Origin: Tolypothrix campylonemoides VB511288
GTDB lineage: Bacteria > Cyanobacteriota > Cyanobacteriia > Cyanobacteriales > Nostocaceae
Direction: 5' to 3'
DNA length: 44,431 nt
Assembly (NCBI GenBank): GCA_000828075.3
Contig: JXCB02000039.1
Location: 109,798 to 154,228 of the forward strand
Under the pieces are notes generated by a model, which did not search any database, was not told the DNA's origin, and saw only the letters and a list, made by a program, of their open reading frames with translations. This document shows, in pieces, positions 41,620-44,431 of the stretch; position 1 is the first letter of the stretch; each line of letters begins with the position of its first letter. Position numbers and translations under genes: made by a program.

Positions 41620-44431
41620 GTGAAAGTCCTTCATCTCGACCTGAAACAAGTTGCGGGTAATTATGTAGAGCTACGTTATTTCGTTGATAATCCTAATCAG
41701 TATGAAAGGCGATCGCTACCTCTAGAACAAATTGCTGACTTACTCAACCAAGCCGAACAAGACTACTATGTGCGTTTGGCTGTGGATTATACCATAACTG
41801 GGCGGCATTTGTATAACTGGTTGGATGGCAGTGACAGATTTCTGCAAGGTTTGCTCAATCAGTATCGGGATGAAGGTATCATTTTAGCCATTGCGACGGC
41901 AGAAAACCTCGCGCATTTGCCTTGGGAAGTACTGCACGATCGCAATGGCTTTCTGGTTCAACGTGGTATTGTTCCGGTGCGGTGGTTATCATCCGAGACG
42001 GTAAAGCCGTTATCTGTGGAGGAGAAACCAGAAAATCGAGCTTTGCAAGTCTTGTTTATGGCGACTTCCCCGCTAGGTGTAGAACCAGTGCTGGATTTTG
42101 AGGCGGAGGAAGGACGAATTTTGACAGCGACGGCGCGACAACCTTTAGCGCTGACGGTGGAAGAAAGCGGCTGTTTGTCGGAGTTGGGTTATTTGGTGGA
42201 GGATTACGGCAAGGGATATTTTGATGTTTTACACTTGACGGGTCATGCTACTATTAAACATACAAATAATGAAGATACAAAACCATACTTTATAACAGAA
42301 TCGGAAACGGGCGAGCCTAACTATGCAAGCGCCAGCGATATCGCCCAAGAGTTAAGATTTCGATTACCCAAGTTAATTTTTCTGTCGGGTTGTCGCAGTG
42401 GGCAAGCAGGAAACGCGGGTGCTGTGCCTTCGCTTGCAGAAGAGTTGCTGAATGAAGGTGCAACAGCAGTTTTAGGTTGGGGTCAAAAAGTTTTAGATAC
42501 CGATGCAACCGCAGCCGCCGCAGCTTTGTATCAGGAGTTGGCGGCGGGTAAGCAAGTCGCCGAGGCAGTTGCTTGTACTTACCAAGCGTTAATTAAGAAC
42601 AAGGCGCGGGATTGGCATTTGTTGCGGCTGTATGTAAAAGGGACTTTACCAGGCGAGTTAGTCACACCGTTACGGACTCGTGGACGCCAACCTGCACCAC
42701 CGCCATCTGTGGCAACGCAGTTTTTAGACACTGCTGGCAAGGTGAAAGTTTGTACTCGTGAGAGTTTTGTTGGGCGTCGTCGGCAGTTGCAAAGTTGTAT
42801 TAGGGCGTTGACTACCCCCCCATTCCCCGACACAGAAAGGGTAGGCGTGTTGATTCACGGTATGGGAGGTTTGGGTAAGAGTAGTTTAGCCGCAAGGCTT
42901 TGTGACAGACTCGCGCATTTTCAGCGAGTTGTCATCGTCGGACGGATTGATGAACCGACGGTGGTGAGTCGCTTGGCTGAGAAGTTGGATAGCAAGGAAC
43001 TGCGGGAAGCGTTACAAAGAGACGATGAGGAATTGAAGTTTCGGCTGCGACGGGTGTTTGGGGAGTTGACAGCGCAAGGGGCAAATCCGTTTTTGCTGGT
43101 GCTGGATGACTTTGAGGTGAATCTCGAACCGCGCAATGATGGATATGTGCTGCAACCAGAAGCGGCAAGTGTTTTGCAAGCGTTAGTTTGGGCAATTCGC
43201 GATATTTCCGCACCGGATCGCTTAATTCTCACCTGCCGTTACGACTTTGAATCTAGGCCGTTGCAGTATTTCTACAAGCAACCTTTGGAGGCACTGCGAG
43301 GAGCAGATTTGCGAAAAAAGTGCGATAGCCTCGCTGCTTTTAGTACGAAATCTAAGGTAGACGAGGCGTTGCAGGCGCAGGCGAAACGGCTGGCGGATGG
43401 AAATCCCCGCTTGCTGGAATGGTTGGACAAGATTCTGCAAAATTCAACTGTTGATAAAGTAGCGATTCTCAACTCTTTGGAAGTTGATTCTGTGAAGTTG
43501 CGAGAGCAAGTTTTGGCAGAAGCGCTGCTGCAACAGATGGATGATGGAATGCGAGAGATGTTGTCGCGGGGTTTGGTGTTTGAGTTACCAGTACCGAGGG
43601 AGGCATTAACCGCAGTTTGTGATCTCCCCAATTTGGATAAATATATTGATAGGGCGGTGGCGTTGGGATTGTTGGAAGTGAGCCATGATCAGTCCTTGCG
43701 AGTACCGCGCATTTTGCCTGTAAAGTTGTTTGATGCAACTTCTTTATTTGTACAAGCAGCACAGGTTTTGTATCGTCTCTGGTGGGAGGAGTCTGAGGGT
43801 TGCACGGAAGAACAAGGACTGGAGATAGTGAGGTTAGGACTGCTGGCAGGAGAGCAGGAGATTACTGTCAGCGTTGGGGATAGGATTGCAAATCACTGGG
43901 TGAACAGTTCCCGGTATTTGGAACCTGTCCAACTTTGTGATCAACTCCTGCAAAAGTTTGTAGACTATCGTGTTTTGGGAATTATCGCCCGTGCAGAATA
44001 TGTTTTGGGCAGAGTTGAGGATGCTATTGCCCATTATCAGCAAGCTTTAGACCTTTGCCCTGATAATGACGAGATTAGGAAAGCCGCAACCCTGAACAAC
44101 ATGGCAGAAGTCATTGCCCAACAAGGAGACATCCAAAGAGCGATCGCACTTTGGCAACAATCTTTGGAAATACTTGAGCGCATTGGCGATGTCGGTGGCA
44201 AAGCCGTTACCTTGAACAACATGGCAAGAGTCATCGCCCAACAAGGGGACATCCAAAGAGCGATCGTACTTTGGCAACAATCTTTGGAAATATCACAGAG
44301 CATTGGCAACGTTGGTGGCAAAGCTCTAACCCTAGGCAACATGGCAGGAGTCATTGCCCAACAAGGGGACATCCAAGAAGCGATCGCACTTTGGCAACAA
44401 TCCTTGGAAATAAAAGAGCACATTGGCGATG
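41620..44431 (+). CDS. CHAT protease - STAND NTPase - TPR protein (3' end outside window)
   Basis: 937 codons from the GTG at 41620, with no stop before the window ends. Order: an N-terminal region and CHAT (caspase HetF-associated) protease domain to about residue 350, with a His/Cys dyad at His209 (HLTGHATIKH) and Cys258 (FLSGCRSGQAG). A STAND-type NTPase follows: Walker A HGMGGLGKSS (Gly414-Ser421), Walker B FLLVLDDFE (Asp496, Asp497) and sensor-like LILTCRYDF. A helical region then leads to TPR repeats, at least three near-identical 40-residue units from residue 822 on. STAND ATPases oligomerise on a trigger, and here the protease would be the effector. The TPR array is the likely sensor. 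The GTG lies 6 bp after the EACC1-like stop. Confidence 0.92.
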   Translation, partial: MKVLHLDLKQVAGNYVELRYFVDNPNQYERRSLPLEQIADLLNQAEQDYYVRLAVDYTITGRHLYNWLDGSDRFLQGLLNQYRDEGIILAIATAENLAHLPWEVLHDRNGFLVQRGIVPVRWLSSETVKPLSVEEKPENRALQVLFMATSPLGVEPVLDFEAEEGRILTATARQPLALTVEESGCLSELGYLVEDYGKGYFDVLHLTGHATIKHTNNEDTKPYFITESETGEPNYASASDIAQELRFRLPKLIFLSGCRSGQAGNAGAVPSLAEELLNEGATAVLGWGQKVLDTDATAAAAALYQELAAGKQVAEAVACTYQALIKNKARDWHLLRLYVKGTLPGELVTPLRTRGRQPAPPPSVATQFLDTAGKVKVCTRESFVGRRRQLQSCIRALTTPPFPDTERVGVLIHGMGGLGKSSLAARLCDRLAHFQRVVIVGRIDEPTVVSRLAEKLDSKELREALQRDDEELKFRLRRVFGELTAQGANPFLLVLDDFEVNLEPRNDGYVLQPEAASVLQALVWAIRDISAPDRLILTCRYDFESRPLQYFYKQPLEALRGADLRKKCDSLAAFSTKSKVDEALQAQAKRLADGNPRLLEWLDKILQNSTVDKVAILNSLEVDSVKLREQVLAEALLQQMDDGMREMLSRGLVFELPVPREALTAVCDLPNLDKYIDRAVALGLLEVSHDQSLRVPRILPVKLFDATSLFVQAAQVLYRLWWEESEGCTEEQGLEIVRLGLLAGEQEITVSVGDRIANHWVNSSRYLEPVQLCDQLLQKFVDYRVLGIIARAEYVLGRVEDAIAHYQQALDLCPDNDEIRKAATLNNMAEVIAQQGDIQRAIALWQQSLEILERIGDVGGKAVTLNNMARVIAQQGDIQRAIVLWQQSLEISQSIGNVGGKALTLGNMAGVIAQQGDIQEAIALWQQSLEIKEHIGD
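44083..44431 (+). repeat. Tandem 120-bp TPR-coding repeats
   Basis: Units at 44083-44202, 44203-44322 and 44323-44431 (cut by the window end) are in register at exactly 120 bp. Over the block 44101-44160 versus 44221-44280 only about 5 of 60 bases differ. Each encodes 40 residues of the type LNNMAEVIAQQGDIQRAIAL, then WQQSLEI and IGDVGGK. The near-identity points to recent duplication or gene conversion. Confidence 0.9.

Overview
The window looks like part of a filamentous, probably heterocyst-forming (Nostocales-type) cyanobacterial chromosome. Evidence: many HIP1 octamers (GCGATCGC), short tandem repeats of the kind common in these genomes, the dark-operative protochlorophyllide reductase genes chlL and chlN with a DUF5331 gene between them, an SLH outer-membrane protein, CGLD27 and Trp-rich families typical of cyanobacteria, and a PEP-CTERM protein. 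No species is assigned.

Layout, left to right. 1-6.2 kb: 5' part of a PAS-type sensor gene running off the left edge, a DUF2887/Rpn-like protein, an ABC-F ATPase, gpmI, secG and a secreted metzincin-like protease. 6.6-13.8 kb: an SLH-fasciclin-barrel protein, a GT4 glycosyltransferase, an MFS exporter overlapping recO, and deoC. 14-17.3 kb: an accessory pair, a 5-methylcytosine methyltransferase and a NERD-nuclease/SF1-helicase fusion. 17.4-21.8 kb: a membrane GTPase, an I-Ssp6803I-like PD-(D/E)XK endonuclease, a complete IS605-type element (divergent tnpA and tnpB), and an initiator tRNA gene interrupted between U33 and C34 by a 244-nt group I intron. 21.8-24.5 kb: asparaginase II, CGLD27, rsfS, yqeK. 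24.9-28.1 kb: exopolysaccharide genes (WcaI-like transferase, STAS-sugar transferase fusion). 28.4-32.4 kb: queE, a phytase-like PEP-CTERM protein, DUF3318 and a YbjN-like protein. 32.7-36.1 kb: a decayed zone with a truncated hydrolase, a membrane protein with a possible frameshift or coupled upstream ORF, a LysM protein, an HNH gene with an internal amber codon and a retropepsin-like remnant. 36.4-40.7 kb: chlN, DUF5331, chlL and a Trp-rich protein. 40.8-44.4 kb: a Uma2 remnant beside a MITE, then a small EACC1-like membrane protein directly followed by a large CHAT (caspase-like)-STAND-NTPase-TPR protein that runs off the right edge.

The most notable systems are (i) the EACC1-like/CHAT-STAND-TPR pair, which looks like a cyanobacterial caspase-type conflict or cell-suicide module with a recently duplicated TPR sensor array; (ii) the intron-bearing tRNA-fMet with a nearby homing-endonuclease-like gene, apparently pushed away from it by the IS605 insertion; and (iii) the methyltransferase/NERD-helicase pair. 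Intergenic DNA holds several repeat families: a MITE-like element in three copies, a GC-rich palindrome in four copies (two of them nested in other repeats), and a 134-bp MITE with 15-bp terminal inverted repeats.
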